DNA of 64,000 bases from Owenia fusiformis (taxonomy: Eukaryota > Annelida > Polychaeta > Sabellida > Oweniidae). Both the position numbers and the translations under genes were made by a program. Under the pieces are notes generated by a model, which saw only the letters and a program-made list of their open reading frames with translations, searched no databases and had not been told where the DNA came from. The stretch lies in assembly GCA_903813345.2 (NCBI GenBank), contig CAIIXF020000003.1:31557151-31621150 (forward strand). Reading direction: 5' to 3'. This document shows positions 49,001-60,210 of this stretch, piece after piece; positions within the stretch are counted from its first letter, which is position 1; every line of letters begins with the position of its first letter.

Positions 49001-52000
49001 CAGATAGTCCGGCTTTATAATGTTTGATTTATTAAATTCCTTTATGATGGCTTCTTTTATCAGTGCCTTTGAATGTACGGTTTTATATATTGATTCCTTT
49101 ATACAATGGTTCTTATATATCAGAACCTTTGATTTTAAACCAATTGTGATGAAACTAATATGTAGTAAATAAGTAAATATCTGTCAACAGTATACTTCTA
49201 TAAGTTTTAGAGTTGTACTTATTTTCATATTTTGATATTATAACTTCCTTGTTGCTCTTAATGGTTGATCATCGTATGAATGTATGTGTCAGATATTGAA
49301 TGCAGTATTTCTAATGTGTTTTATACTGAGCCATCCCATTAAAGATGCTGTTTGGTCATATGACTTTGACACTTATCTCTCATACACAATGAATATCTGA
49401 AAGAAAAAAGTTTTTAAAAGAATTTTTTGTAAGAAGTTTTTATTCCTTTTAGTTATTTTCGTAGATAGAAAAATGAGATCAACTCAAATTTTTAGCTAAT
49501 TTATCAATTTCAGAAGCATAATTTTCATTTTTAGCTCACATGATGAGCTTTTGCTATCACTCACTTCTTAATGGTTCAACTTATCATTACGTTTCAAATA
49601 TACTTTTCGAATATGTGATTTTATTTTATTTGTTAAGGACATCCTCCTTTAATATACTCTTGAACTTGAAAGTGTTTGCTTTATAATTGATAACGACAAA
49701 AACTATTTAAAATTTAACTTCCCTTTCATTTTAAGTACATGTGTGTTCAAGGGTTTTGTTAAATTCAGACCGCCACGAATAATTGATGACGTAAATGAGT
49801 TGGCGTAAAAAAAGCACATCTATTTATTTAAAAAAAACATGAATATGTAAAAATTGGTTTGTTTGTAGTTTGTAGTACATTTTTGATAGCATTATGTCCT
49901 TGGATTTTCTCAACTCCTATACCCGTTAGTCATTTACCCTATTATAAAATGAAAGTTATCAATGGAACATCTTATCTCTAAATTGTGGAAAATCATTTGC
50001 TGTATCGGGTACAAAGGTTTTTCTGTAGTGCCATATGCTAACCATGTATGAGAACTCAGACGTGTCCCTTTAATTCTAATGGAAAAATGTTTTCAATACA
50101 TGTATACTCGTATATATCTGTTTACAAACAGCTAAACATACCATTAGGGTTTATAGTATATATGCTCTCTGATATTCTTTTTTGATTTTTTAGAATTTGC
50201 AAGGTCTATGTATTAAACCATTTTAAATCTGAATTGCTTCATTTGGGGTGAATAAGATTTTATATTTTATATTAAATAATTTTAATCAATACCACTGTTT
50301 CTTTCTCTTTTCATCATTTACAGATAATATTTTAAATATAAAACAAGTTTTAAATATTGAATTTCAAAACTAATTTGATTCATAAATAATACTATGCTGA
50401 GTACAAGTATATACAGAGATATACAAATAATTAATTAAATAAAATTATTAAATGCAGTCAAGAAATTAATCAATTTATCAGCAGTAGCTCTCTGTCTGAT
50501 GTTCCCTGATTGATCATAAACTTCTTAAACTTATAACGTTTGAAGATCACAGAAATGTGCTATGTAACGAATATGCTCTAAATTTCATAAGAAATCTGTC
50601 AAAGTAGTTTGAAGAATGTGAGCGAAGAGTCCAGATAATAATAAATATATTGAGTATGTTTTGTGATTTGCACTTCCTGTAGGAATGTTGGCACATGTGG
50701 CATTGTCAAATGTCCCGTCTTGTTGGTACCTTTCCTGGAATTAAAAAATAATAAAATTAGCTCAAATGACATATGAGGTAGTTAAAGGTACATGTATGTT
50801 GATTGTTTAAATTGGTAGTGAAATGTTAGTTGTGATTGCTATAAGAGAATAAGCTTTCATTGTTTCTACTTTTTAACTAACTAAGGTTTTGTCTCCGATA
50901 TTGCATTAATCAACAGCTTTCCAACGTTGTATGCAAATTACTCATTTAATTAGATCAACCTTATTAAAGCCTTCTACCCTACTGTTATGTACATTTGTAA
51001 ATTAGAAGACCAAAATATTCTTTAGCCTTTATATAAGACATCCTCTGAACACAGGCCCCTAGAACTCGTACCTCCTTGTTCCATGCTGTCTGGAGCCCTG
51101 CGTTCAGAGAATGCCTGTAAGAACACTGCCAAATAATTATGCATTATGAGTAAAGAAATTCTTAATGAATGAAATTCTAGAATTTGTGCTTACAAAATGC
51201 TCCCAAGTTTGCACATGGCAGTACAGTGCTGTTCCTGGGCATACAGTATACCCTGGTTCGTTTGCTTGTCTGTGGCCAATGAGGCTGTAGTTGCTTTGTA
51301 TACGACCACTATAATAACAAAGAGTAGCATAAATAATGCAAAGCAATAAAAATCATTTTGATATCTCGATTATTAAATTCTCCACATTTTTTTTCAGCTG
51401 CATGACACATGGTTCAAATTACTATGTAGCTTAATGTTATTGTTGAATATGGAACTGAGGTACATTATAGTTATCTATTTGGACTAACATTAATGTAATA
51501 ATGATTTAAGAATAGATCAGTTGTTGAATACCAGTTCAATTGAATAATGTTTATTTCAAAGAAAAAATCATTTGTTTCATTTTATTGTGATAAGTTCAAG
51601 CTTTTTCTGCAGAATCCATATTTGTTCAAATTGGTAGTAATTATGATGCATACTTGTCGATTCCGCATTGGACAAGGTTTTTGAAGGCATCTAGCGCTTT
51701 CTTGTCAGGTAGAAACGTCATGAAATTACCCATAATGCTTATTCCTACAAAAATATATGTGTATGCATAATTAAGATATTTCCTTTTATAATATATCTGA
51801 GCAAATTGCCATTTAACACTCTGTTTTTGGCATCTTTTATTGGTTTAATTATATTCAGATATATTGATCAGTAAAAGTGAGGTTCTTATATAACGTCCTG
51901 GACAATGTTAAGGAATGCTCTATATAATTATGTTTTGGTGGAAATGTGTAGAAGTCAATTGAAATCACACTAGCATAGATTGAGTCTTAAAAGGAAAAGA

Positions 52001-55000
52001 AAGTGACATTTACAGTAATAAAACAATCAGTGAACATCCAAGTATATGTTCAGGGAATGGTGTCAATGTTTAGCACATATTGTTGACAATATGAGAATAT
52101 CATCATGTTCCTTCAGGCTGAAGAGTGGAGGATGAATAGATGATGGGAATGTTTCACTTTTCAGACTCACCATAAGCCAAATTATTGAATGGTAAACCAG
52201 CATGTGCTCCCTTTGAATACCAGCCCCTTCCCTCGTAGACCCTACCATCCTCACCAATCAGGAAGTTATACCCAATGTCCCACCAACTACGGTTGTTTTG
52301 GTGAAAATCCTACAAAAGATCAACAAAAAAATTAATGCATCCCTTTTGCTTAGGGACTTCTTCAGGACACAGTGCAATGTGTTTTATAGGCTACTAGTAT
52401 CATATATCACATTTGCCAAATATATAAACAAATTTTTCAATTAGGAGAAAATATTTTTGAGTGCTGTAAACTAATCCATTACAGTAGAACCTGTTTAATC
52501 TCAATGCTCCTGGATCTTGGGACTGTCAGCCAAAATTGTTCAGATTAGCAGGTGCTTACATATTAAGGTTTTTGATATATAAGGTAATGTAAAATAACAA
52601 ACAGTAACGGAGAAAAGGTGTTCATGTGAAGAGGTATTTGGATTATAAAGGTGTTCTGATATACAGGTTTTACTGTATTTCACATGACAGTGACATCTTT
52701 CTAATACAAGTCTTATCTTTTTCAAAACAACGTCAATGCAAAATCTTACTTGTATGACTTTTATTTGTCGTTTACAAGCAGCTAGATCGAAACAACGAGC
52801 CATGGCTGTATGATGTATTGTTGCATATGGTTTGTTCCCAGTAAAGTTGGTCGTACCTTTTGGTTCTGAGGCATTCCATTCTGCCCTGCTGACAATTTCA
52901 ACATTGTTACATTGAAATGCTGAAATATATAATACACATGTATTTGATAATATATAATGCACACCTATTTGATAATATATAATACACACATACTTGATAA
53001 TATATAATACACATGTATTTGATTGTCACATTTTTACATTGGAGGGTTGACCCAATGGGAGAATGAATGTCATAACATGTATGTGGAATAAGAGTGAATA
53101 CTAAAACAAATATTTCATTCTAAAACATTTACCTTGCTACATTATTGATTTATCAAAAGGTATACAATTCAATAGAATAAAATATTTATAGCATACAGTA
53201 TATCATAATCAGTCATCATCAGTATGTTGCTCTTAGGAGTACATGAATAATATACTTATCAGGCAAAGGGTATTTGAGTTTGAATCATTGTAAGATACAG
53301 TAAAATCAATAACCCGTGTGCATACTACATTATTAATCAAACTGTAACAGCAGTTTTGGTCTGACTTGTATATTGTTTAATTTTGCATTTAATAGACATG
53401 TTTTTATTTCCCATGCTTCAACTCAGTACCTAGATTAACTAGGGTCCAAGTTAACTAGGATCTGAGTTAATTGAGTTATCTAGGATCTGAGTTACCCAGG
53501 GTCCTATTTGACAGGATAACTTAATTTAAGGTTTTATTTTTCTGTCACGATTACTTGGCAATTTTAGTAAATTAGTAATTGCCATTTGGCATTGAGTGGA
53601 ATCATATATTGACCTTTCAATAAAGGTAGAGACAATAATAAAAGAAGTTATCAGAACAACTTGTTTAGATTATGAAAATTGACAAAATTTACTAACCTCC
53701 TATAAAGCATGGCACTGTAGCTATCATTATCCAAATATAGCATATCCAGGTTAATTTCATATCCATGTTAGTTATATACATTGTACAGAAAGTTTTGGAA
53801 CTTATAATTTTCTAAAATAAGTTCAAAAGTCTTCAGGCTTGTTATGGTTCTACAGTTAGTACCTATATAAGTTCATGTGTACAGTTTAAATAAGCACTGT
53901 ATATATATGCACCACATTAACTTGTTCAAAGTAAAGTTATTCATTAAGTTGTTGACTTATTCAATTATTTATCTATTTTTATCGCTATTGAATCAAGTGT
54001 TTACTTTTAATATCTCTGATTTCTGAAGACCAAATACCAGTTGTTATACTGAATAAAGAAGTGTTATATTTCTGAAATATTTCTTGAATTGTAATTTGCT
54101 TGTTTCTGTCCCATATCCCAGGCACCATTGACATTCATATATATGAAATATGTTTTATGTTTTATGCATTATATGGGTATGTACTTTTATTACTTCCTTG
54201 TTTGTTCCTACTTACCCCCCTGTAATGTATCCGCTCATTCTGATTGGTCGTCTTATTTTAAATTAGACTGTCATGAATTGTGAGTTTCAATAGGATTAAG
54301 GAGGAAAGAGAGGTCATTTATTGGAAGGAAATATGTTATTCATCAAAGCATGACTGTAAGATTAATATTGACCTTGTGACACATTATCCTTCCTTTTATA
54401 CATGCATATTATTGGTTGACAATTTTAATCCTTTAATGAATTGAGAGTTATTTCAGATTTTTTGCCAGTCATATGAAATCTATTTAGTACAACAATTTAT
54501 CATGTGTGGGCATTCAACATTGGAATAATGATATGACTTGAACAGCTGTTCACACATATCATTTTACCATTCTGCATGCTAAATGTATACCTTATTTCCC
54601 CCTTGGAAATGTGGTATTCATTTATTCTGAATAATTAATGCTACAAGTTATAATACAAATATATTTTGTCAACCATGATATACATTTTTCCCATTTGAAT
54701 GATATTTATAGATTAGTTGAAAATTCATGATTTTATTCTCAGTATTTGCTGCAATGCATCCTGATAGATAAATTAAACTTTCTGTAAACTTAAAGGAAAA
54801 TATAGAATGGAAAAAAGGGTAAAATGTTAAGAGATCTTTTTAAAAATTGACAAAAAATTAGGAAGAAGATTAAAGATGCAGAAATTAACTTTTTGCTAGA
54901 TAATCCTATTTAGAATAGAAGGATTATCTTGAAATTAAAGAGAGAATCAGATATAGCGAGCAGGCTAAACAAAAAATTGTTTCAATTTTAGAATATTTTT

Positions 55001-58000
55001 GGCTCATGTCATTCCTTGTCGTGTCTATTTTCTAAAAATCACAAAAGTGCATACTTTATTCCAGGAAAACTAAAGATTTTTACAATTTTGTATTATTTTT
55101 CTATAAGAATGGTTACCATTCTTATTATTTGGGAGAATTTAAACATTTTCACCCATTTTTGCACTTTGAATCATTAATAACTTCACCAATTTATAACATA
55201 TTGTGAATCTTTTGGGAGATATTGTATTTGAGATTGGAAGGAATAGATTGGAAGGTCAATTATACATGTTGGTTGTAATTTTGTCACCCCTATAGATCAG
55301 ATTCTGCCTTTAAGTCAGAACTGTTAAAAATTAAGTATGATGAGAGCAAAAAATATTTAAATTTTTTTTTTAAAGCTTACTCTCAACTTGTATTTAACAC
55401 TACTAGTTTTTTTAAAAGTGTGGCTACTTATGGGAGGCACCTTATGGGACAACCTTTGGACCCATTTGTTTGTATGAGTCATCCATTTGCTGACTCATAT
55501 TACCATATAGGAGATACCAGATTCTTAATTCAATGGAGTCAGTCAGTGCATACCATGGAAATCTTAACCTAATATAATGATTATGTACATGACTAAGATT
55601 TACATTATTTGAACTGAATCATTGTTACACATGCAATCATTGAAAGCACTCAGCTTATCTTAAGTTTTTGTTGGTTATGTCATCATTTCGGTGCGTCAAA
55701 TAAAAATGTCCATACTTTTTAGTAACTGGCTTATTCTAACTTAACCAACCTTTATTTACTTGACAGTATCTTAGATTTCAAGAAAGCAATCTTATCTTAG
55801 AGTGTAAGACTATTGCATGGTCTTGTAAATGTGATCATGACACCAGTATATAAGCCCAACCAAAGTGAAAATGCATCAAGTTTTAAAAACGTACAATAGT
55901 CCACCTTTTTGGTCTCAAATTGCTAATTTAAACCCTAGACCCATCAACTTTCCAGGAATTAACAAATAAATACTGGTTTCTGAAATGCACTCTTTTATAG
56001 CAATATTTCTACAGAACTATAAGATACCTTGAAAGAATGCTTATACAATGTAAATTAAAAATGAGACATTGGATATCAACTATGTATCTTCAGATGGACC
56101 ATGTTGCCAGGACTTGCACTATTACTGCGATCAGTGGAAAGCATGTCGTAAAACTCATCATGTCTTTTCCTGCTGCCTACCCCAACAATGCAGCGCCATC
56201 TTTTCAGTTTGGAACTCCCAATAACCTTGAGAAGACTGTCCAAGCCAAGGTCATCAAGGTCAGTAATAAGATGAATTAAGTTCCATGTTTTCATTTTGAT
56301 TAATTGTAAGTTTACTTCAAAAATCATAAATTCAGCTAATATTTATTTTATTATTTTCATGCTGGGATACTCATTCTCTCATAGGTCAATCACATTGCTT
56401 GTGGCTAAAAATAAATGGCAGTATTCCATCCATATGCTCTTTGATGTATGTCACAACTCAAATCTCCTGGAAAATATGTAATATAAACTCATAGGAATAC
56501 ACCCTCAGAATTTCAAATGGATATCCAAATCTGCATTATTTATTTCTTTTTTTAGTCTTTACTTCATGTACATATTATTATATGTTGTACTTCATTCTGA
56601 TTTTCTACCTCATATACTACTATATATATATATGTTGATTCTAGGTCCTCCAAGATACATCTCTCCTACACATCAAGCACAATAGGTCATGTTTGGAACC
56701 CTGTCTAAGACAACTGGTCTCCTTCTTGGATAATTTAACAGTAAGTGTACTAAAGATAACAAGACTGGGGGGTTTCAGGAATCTTGGATGTTTTAGAATA
56801 CAAGAGATATGAGTCTCAACACAGGAAAACCAGTGTTATCACAAAAATTTAAATTGTGCTACAGAGCCAAAAATATACTTAAAATTAAGAGGAAAATGTG
56901 CAAAATTCTAATCTGTCTTTTTGGTCTTTGTCTGCAAGTGTTAAGACTTAAGCCATGACCCATTTGAATTGTCTTTTTGTGCTTTTCAAGATAAAAAAAA
57001 TATTGAAAAAATCTATGATAAGACCCCTTTTCCTCTGCCCTGGTTCATATATAATATACAGTTACTTTAGATTTAACATTTAGTAGATCATACCGCAATT
57101 CTAGCTTGCTACACAAAGTCCCTTGCCTAAGTTTCGTTTTAGGTGAGAAAACTCATGAATGTGCAATTTTTTGAAGAGAACATTGTTAATGTTCAAAAAA
57201 GGTAAAAAGGTATTTCACTGAGGGTATCAGTGCACATAAAATAACATAGGCCTTTTAAGGGGTGGGATTCTTGGTATATGTCCTCCTGCTAGTGTTTCCA
57301 AATTAAACCGCAGGCTACCAGCTGAGGATTTGATTGTTATTTTATGGCCAATTAATTAAAATATGGATAGTACGTGCTTTTATCCAACCATATTCATATT
57401 TAAAGGAGTTGGCCATAAAATAGCAATCAAATCGTCAACTGACAGCCGCTGTTGAATCCTTTTCCCGAAAAAAAGAATTGACAAATCTGATCAAATGTTG
57501 AAGGATTAACAACATAAAAAAACAGTTACTGAAATCAAAATCTGAACATTTCATATTTCTGTCATTGCAGATGGAAGAGCGTAAAACTCCAGACTCTGAC
57601 ACACCATATAACCTCCAACAGGCCCCAGTGGCCTCAGCTATACAGACACCATCTTTCATGCCCCTCTATAACTACAGTCCCTACAGCAGCTTCACAGATT
57701 CTGGCATCCCTTTTCCAAGAACTTCTGGTGCTAGATTTTGTGGATCAGGTATTTGGTTTAAAAAATCAGAATCATTGTTATATTGTTATTTAATTTACAT
57801 TGGAAGAATCAATGTATTCAAAATCATTATTATAATAGCAAAAAAATAGTGACTGCCACATCTTCGGAAATATTGCAAAAAGAATTCCCTTGCCAATTTT
57901 TCCATTTTGTGCTATTTATATTCTGTAATGGGACTCATGTTTTATCTTAAATTGATTCACCAGGCAAAGGTTGTCATATTAAACAGGGGTTTCACTAGAA

Positions 58001-60210
58001 TTTCTTACAACAGGCTAAATATATGAAAACAACAGGCAAAATTAATGGAAATCATGAATTTAACATGGAAAAGTTGAAAAGTCCCTAAAAACAACAGGCG
58101 GTTTGTGAAAACAACCAGTAAAAATCACCTGTTTCGTGCTGCTAATGAAACCCCTGTTAATCCTGGTTATTCTGCAAATTGACTAAAATGAATTTGATAT
58201 GCAAGTGGTAAATACCTATCTTATATTTCTAGGTTATTTAGTGATGTTCACCAGACACACTCACAAGCTTTTAGTCAGGAAGATATCAAGCAATGAGAAG
58301 ATTACACCCAGGTTTGTTAGACTATACCCAATACGTACATATGTTCATATGCTCAGGTTGTAAAAGATTTTGGAGTTTCTTGAATTTCCATTTTTATGAT
58401 ACCATCAAAAAGTGGTGACATATTGTTATGGTCTCCGTTTTTTTTTTTGACGGCGGTTTGTGGTTGGTGATCGGCGTCTGTAACAAATTCTTATAGACTG
58501 ACTTCAATTTTTTTCAAAATCATCTATATGTATTCAGAAGTTCAAATCTGACTTTATATATAAGATTTGACCTTCAATTACTTTTTCAAGGTAAAAAAAG
58601 GTCTTTTTCAACTTGCTTCAAATTGACCAATTTTTTTTTCAAAATCATCTACAATTAATCAGAAGCACAAATCTGACTTGAGATTTGACCTTCAATGACC
58701 TTCTCAAGGTAAAAAAAGGTCAATTTTTCAACTTGGTTCAAAATCATCTACAAGTTCTCAACAGTTCAAATCTGACTATAGATTTGACCTTCAATGACAT
58801 TCTCAAGGTCAAAAAAGATTTGACCTTCAATGACCTTCTCAAAATCAAAAATGTCTCTTCATCTTGCTTCAAATTGACCAATTTCTTTTTCAAAATCCTC
58901 TCCAAGTTCTCAGATGTTCAAATCTGACTTTAGATTTGATATTTCACCTTCAATGACCTTCTCATGGTCAAACAAATCTTATTTTCAACTTGCTTCAAAT
59001 TGACCAATTTTTTTTCAAAATCATCTACAAGTTCTCAGAAGTTCAAATCTGACTTTAGATTTGATATTTCACCTTCAATGACCTTATCAGGGTCAAACAA
59101 ATCTTTTTTCAACTTGCTTCAAATTGACCAATTTCTTTTTCAAAATCATCTTAAGTTCTCAGAAGTTCAAATATAAGGTTAGATTTGAGATTTGAACTGT
59201 TAATATTGTGAGCAACTAGGTATTGTGTTTTGTCATGTTAATGCCTTGTTATCAATTCCATCATACCTGTAGTTTCATGTTTGAGGCAATGTAATCAAAG
59301 GCAATTGAATTTCATGAGTCTAAAATTTACCTTATAATTAGAAGTAAAATTACAACAACTTGGGTTTATAATGCTTTTAGGCCTTCATTTGCTGTATGTA
59401 AGTTAAGTTGGTATGTGAATAAAAATGTATAAATGATACAACATACACTGTGTTTATGTGTTTTATTCATTTTCTATATAGGGCAATGTCAGCACTCTCG
59501 CAGTTTGCACAACCACCTCAACAAGCTATGCCCAACATCAACCTCAACATTGGGTGGGGGTTATACGGACGGAGCCCCCCTACTAGTGATGTGTCTATTA
59601 GCAACTACTACCATTTTAAAGATAAGGTACATTGTATAATGTATAGAATATAGAATATAGAAAGTTAAGAAGCTTTAACAGTGTGTGAATATTTCCTAAG
59701 TTCTTGGAGTCATCAATGAAGTTAACGACCAACCAATGGATGGCAACCTTGCACTCATTTAGCAACATTTTCTGAAAAATGTCTCAGTGATACTGTCCAT
59801 TGGTTGAAAAAATAGCTGGGTATTGAATCTTCAGTCTACTTGAAAATGACATAAAAACAAAAATGACCAAGGTATCGAATCTTCTTGAAAATGACATTAT
59901 ATTTGATAACATTTTTTGAAAAAAAATCTCATATTAATACTGAATATAACATTGTAGAATAGACTATATGTTGAGTCATACTGGGACTGACATTATTTTT
60001 TTCTTATTTTTTATATAAGAAACAAAGAAGCAGTCAGAGGACCAGAGGTAAACTAAAGCTAAAAGATGGCACTGACTTCCGAACTGGGCGTGGTGACAAC
60101 GCAACATCACCAAAGAAGCACCAGAAGCCTGCACGTAAAGCTGGTCCTGTTGTGATATACAATACTGGCTGTTTGCTTCCAATACAAAGGCAGTTGGGAG
60201 AAAAATATGT
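37098..60210 (+). CDS. WDR59: WDR59, GATOR2 subunit (17 coding exons, 3' end beyond window)
   Basis: WDR59 is a subunit of GATOR2, which counteracts GATOR1 at the lysosome so that amino acids activate mTORC1. Coding exons by splice signals and phase: 37098-37201, 38032-38167, 38421-38506, 38777-38895, 39160-39248, 39582-39698, 40169-40246, 40789-40948, 41270-41349, 41622-41736, 41904-42055, 56094-56258, 56645-56740, 57571-57748, 58233-58311, 59482-59626, 60020-60210. All use GT-AG and join without a stop to give 696 codons plus two bases. The start is [11 protein letters not shown]. Exons 1-10 form the WD40 propeller (for example [34 protein letters not shown]); an RWD domain spans about residues 392-500 ([23 protein letters not shown]). 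[12 protein letters not shown] and [14 protein letters not shown] are further WDR59 landmarks. The C-terminal zinc/RING part is outside the window. The 14-kb intron 42056-56093 hosts two antisense PGRP genes. Confidence 0.95.
39836..39962. repeat. Hairpin of GGTACTGTA words in WDR59 intron
   Basis: ATGGTACGGTACAT, ATGGTACTGTATGG and ATGGTACTGTACGAG are followed by their inverse ACAGTACCATACAGTACC, a self-complementary cluster of about 125 bp in the intron after the exon ending at 39698. Confidence 0.55.
41770..41852 (-). repeat. tRNA-like SINE remnant in WDR59 intron
   Basis: The minus strand has A-box TGGCTCAGTGG (41834-41844) and B-box-like GTTCAATTCC (41787-41796) at near tRNA spacing, between the WDR59 exons 41622-41736 and 41904-42055. 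Stems are degenerate; read as a tRNA-derived SINE or pseudogene. The overlapping open frames are not genes. Confidence 0.5.
42120..42300. repeat. Palindromic repeat with GGTGCCGAAAC words
   Basis: CGACCCCGTTT near 42130 and AAACGGAGTCG near 42253 are inverted, and ACCGAAAC / GGTGCCGAAACGGCACC form inner hairpins. A small foldback element in the large WDR59 intron; the open frames here are incidental. Confidence 0.5.
42357..42447 (+). repeat. Dispersed repeat R3, copy 2
   Basis: Direct match of 21085-21183 (CAAACCCCA, GATCTAACATGTAAAG, AAACAATGTCTAAT). Confidence 0.65.
42460..44000. other. WDR59 intron sequence, no further gene
   Basis: Intronic to WDR59 and downstream of the first PGRP gene on the opposite strand. 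A segment at about 43020-43100 (CTGCAAATCAAGG, GGTAAATATT) weakly resembles 41365-41440. Open frames at 43044-43869 show no domain. No clear poly(A) site for the PGRP gene could be chosen. Confidence 0.4.
44001..48983 (-). CDS. Peptidoglycan-recognition protein A: signal peptide, PGRP/amidase_2 domain, repeat stalk, hydrophobic tail
   Basis: Six exons: 48911-48983, 48113-48282, 46811-46952, 45576-45666, 44703-44817, 44001-44441. All have GT-AG borders, and the phases join to 343 residues. Residues 1-24 form a signal peptide (hydrophobic [11 protein letters not shown]). The PGRP domain spans about 28-197 and binds, and probably cleaves, bacterial peptidoglycan as a zinc N-acetylmuramoyl-L-alanine amidase. 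Candidate catalytic/zinc residues are H60 (TIHHTA), Y96 (WWDIGYNF), H171 (LIGHRQ) and C182 (TTCPG); C67 and C73 form the family disulfide. From 198 on is a Thr/Ser-rich tail with four full 19-residue repeats ([19 protein letters not shown]) carrying N-glycosylation sequons, then a hydrophobic end ([15 protein letters not shown]), suggesting a membrane or GPI anchor. A TATAAA box lies at 49014-49019. The gene sits antisense in the WDR59 intron, in tandem with a paralog of identical exon plan. Confidence 0.93.
44110..44390 (-). repeat. 57-bp coding minisatellite in PGRP-A last exon
   Basis: About five tandem units of 57 bp (four nearly identical, the one nearest the stop diverged), each encoding 19 residues. 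The unit length is a multiple of three, so gain or loss of units keeps the frame. All three frames on the minus strand and one on the plus strand stay open here; phase at the upstream splice selects the Thr/Ser-rich frame. Confidence 0.9.
46590..46735. repeat. Dispersed repeat R5 (GTGTTCAGATATACAGGTTT family), copy 1
   Basis: In the PGRP-A intron between exons 3 and 4. It contains AACCTGTCTAATCTGAACA, GTGTTCATATCAGAGAGGTG and a GATATACAGGTTTCACTGTA end. The same pattern occurs at about 52485-52680, and a relative at about 61458-61660. The two PGRP copies lie in different introns, so they are independent insertions. Confidence 0.65.
47755..48060. repeat. Foldback of GATGATATC-type words in PGRP-A intron 2
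   Basis: CCATGGTCA near 47742 and TGACCATGGT near 47935, with GATGATATC words before and GATATCATCC after the AT-rich centre, form an imperfect inverted repeat of about 300 bp. Confidence 0.5.
49012..49021 (-). promoter_or_regulatory. Likely TATA box of PGRP-A
   Basis: The minus strand reads ATTATAAAGCCGG; TATAAA ends about 30 bases before the ATG at 48983, implying a very short 5' leader. Position and sequence fit a core promoter, but no transcript data are available. Confidence 0.45.
49022..50584. other. Spacer between the two PGRP genes
   Basis: AT-rich, no reading frame or repeat recognised. It should contain the upstream region of PGRP-A and the 3' end of PGRP-B. Confidence 0.4.
50585..53766 (-). 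CDS. Peptidoglycan-recognition protein B: signal peptide, PGRP/amidase_2 domain, hydrophobic C-terminal tail
   Basis: Six exons: 53697-53766, 52750-52919, 52171-52309, 51654-51744, 51194-51308, 50585-50734. All have GT-AG borders, and the phases join to 244 residues. Exons 2, 4 and 5 have exactly the paralog's lengths (170, 91, 115); exon 3 is one codon shorter. Residues 1-23 are a hydrophobic signal. The PGRP domain is about 27-195, with H59 (TIHHTA), Y94 (WWDIGYNF), H169 (LIGHRQ) and C180 (TVCPG) as the amidase set and C66/C72 as the family disulfide. The last exon encodes a short sequon-bearing linker (DNATC), a small-residue segment (TGSAN) and a hydrophobic stretch ([11 protein letters not shown]), compatible with GPI attachment or a membrane anchor; this is inferred. 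It lacks the repeat stalk of PGRP-A. It should bind peptidoglycan outside the cell. Antisense within the same WDR59 intron, upstream of PGRP-A in head-to-tail order. Confidence 0.93.
52485..52685. repeat. Dispersed repeat R5, copy 2
   Basis: GTAGAACCTGTTTAATCT, TTGTTCAGATTAGCAGGTG, AAAAGGTGTTCATGTG and GATATACAGGTTTTACTGTA lie in PGRP-B intron 2. Same family as 46590-46735. Confidence 0.65.
52921..53030 (+). repeat. 27-bp tandem repeat beside PGRP-B exon 2
   Basis: About four units on the theme TTTGATAATATATAATACAC then ACATGTA, directly adjoining the splice acceptor of exon 2. The long open frame read through it from exon 2 is intronic. Confidence 0.75.
53862..53872 (-). promoter_or_regulatory. 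Possible TATA box of PGRP-B
   Basis: The minus strand reads TTATATAGG about 100 bases before the ATG at 53766. Other TATATA runs occur near 53905, so the choice is uncertain. Confidence 0.25.
53880..56093. other. WDR59 intron, 3' part
   Basis: Contains an inverted R1 repeat (54935-55313) and otherwise no recognisable gene or RNA. Ends at the acceptor of the exon starting at 56094. Confidence 0.4.
54935..55313 (-). repeat. Dispersed repeat family R1, copy 3 (inverted)
   Basis: Inverse of 4133-4510, from AGAGAATCAGATATAGCGAG to CTATAGATCAGATTCTGCC, and highly similar throughout. The closest pair in the family are this copy and the one at 4.1 kb. Confidence 0.8.
57325..57436. mobile_element. 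Short MITE with 25-bp inverted ends
   Basis: GATTTGATTGTTATTTTATGG (about 57328) and its inverse ending at about 57433 enclose roughly 60 bp. In the WDR59 intron upstream of the exon at 57571. Confidence 0.7.
57983..58160. mobile_element. Short inverted-end element (AACAGGGGTTTCA)
   Basis: AACAGGGGTTTCACTAG at about 57983 and CTAATGAAACCCCTGTT ending near 58159. Internal words AACAACAGGC are repeated. Non-coding intronic element. Confidence 0.65.
58495..59190 (+). repeat. About 125-bp tandem repeat in WDR59 intron
   Basis: Five to six diverged units, each with TTGCTTCAAATTGACCAATT, TTCAAAATCATCT, GTTCTCAGAAGTTCAAATCT and GACCTTCAATGACCTTCTCA; landmark starts are near 58615, 58865, 58990 and 59115. 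Long open frames across it are repeat artefacts. Confidence 0.85.

Noticed and set aside
52540-52989. Long open frame reading on from PGRP-B exon 2
   Set aside because: Continues through a good donor site into intron and repeat; the paralog splices at the same place.
57565-57849. 94-codon frame as a separate small gene
   Set aside because: It is a WDR59 exon read on into intron.
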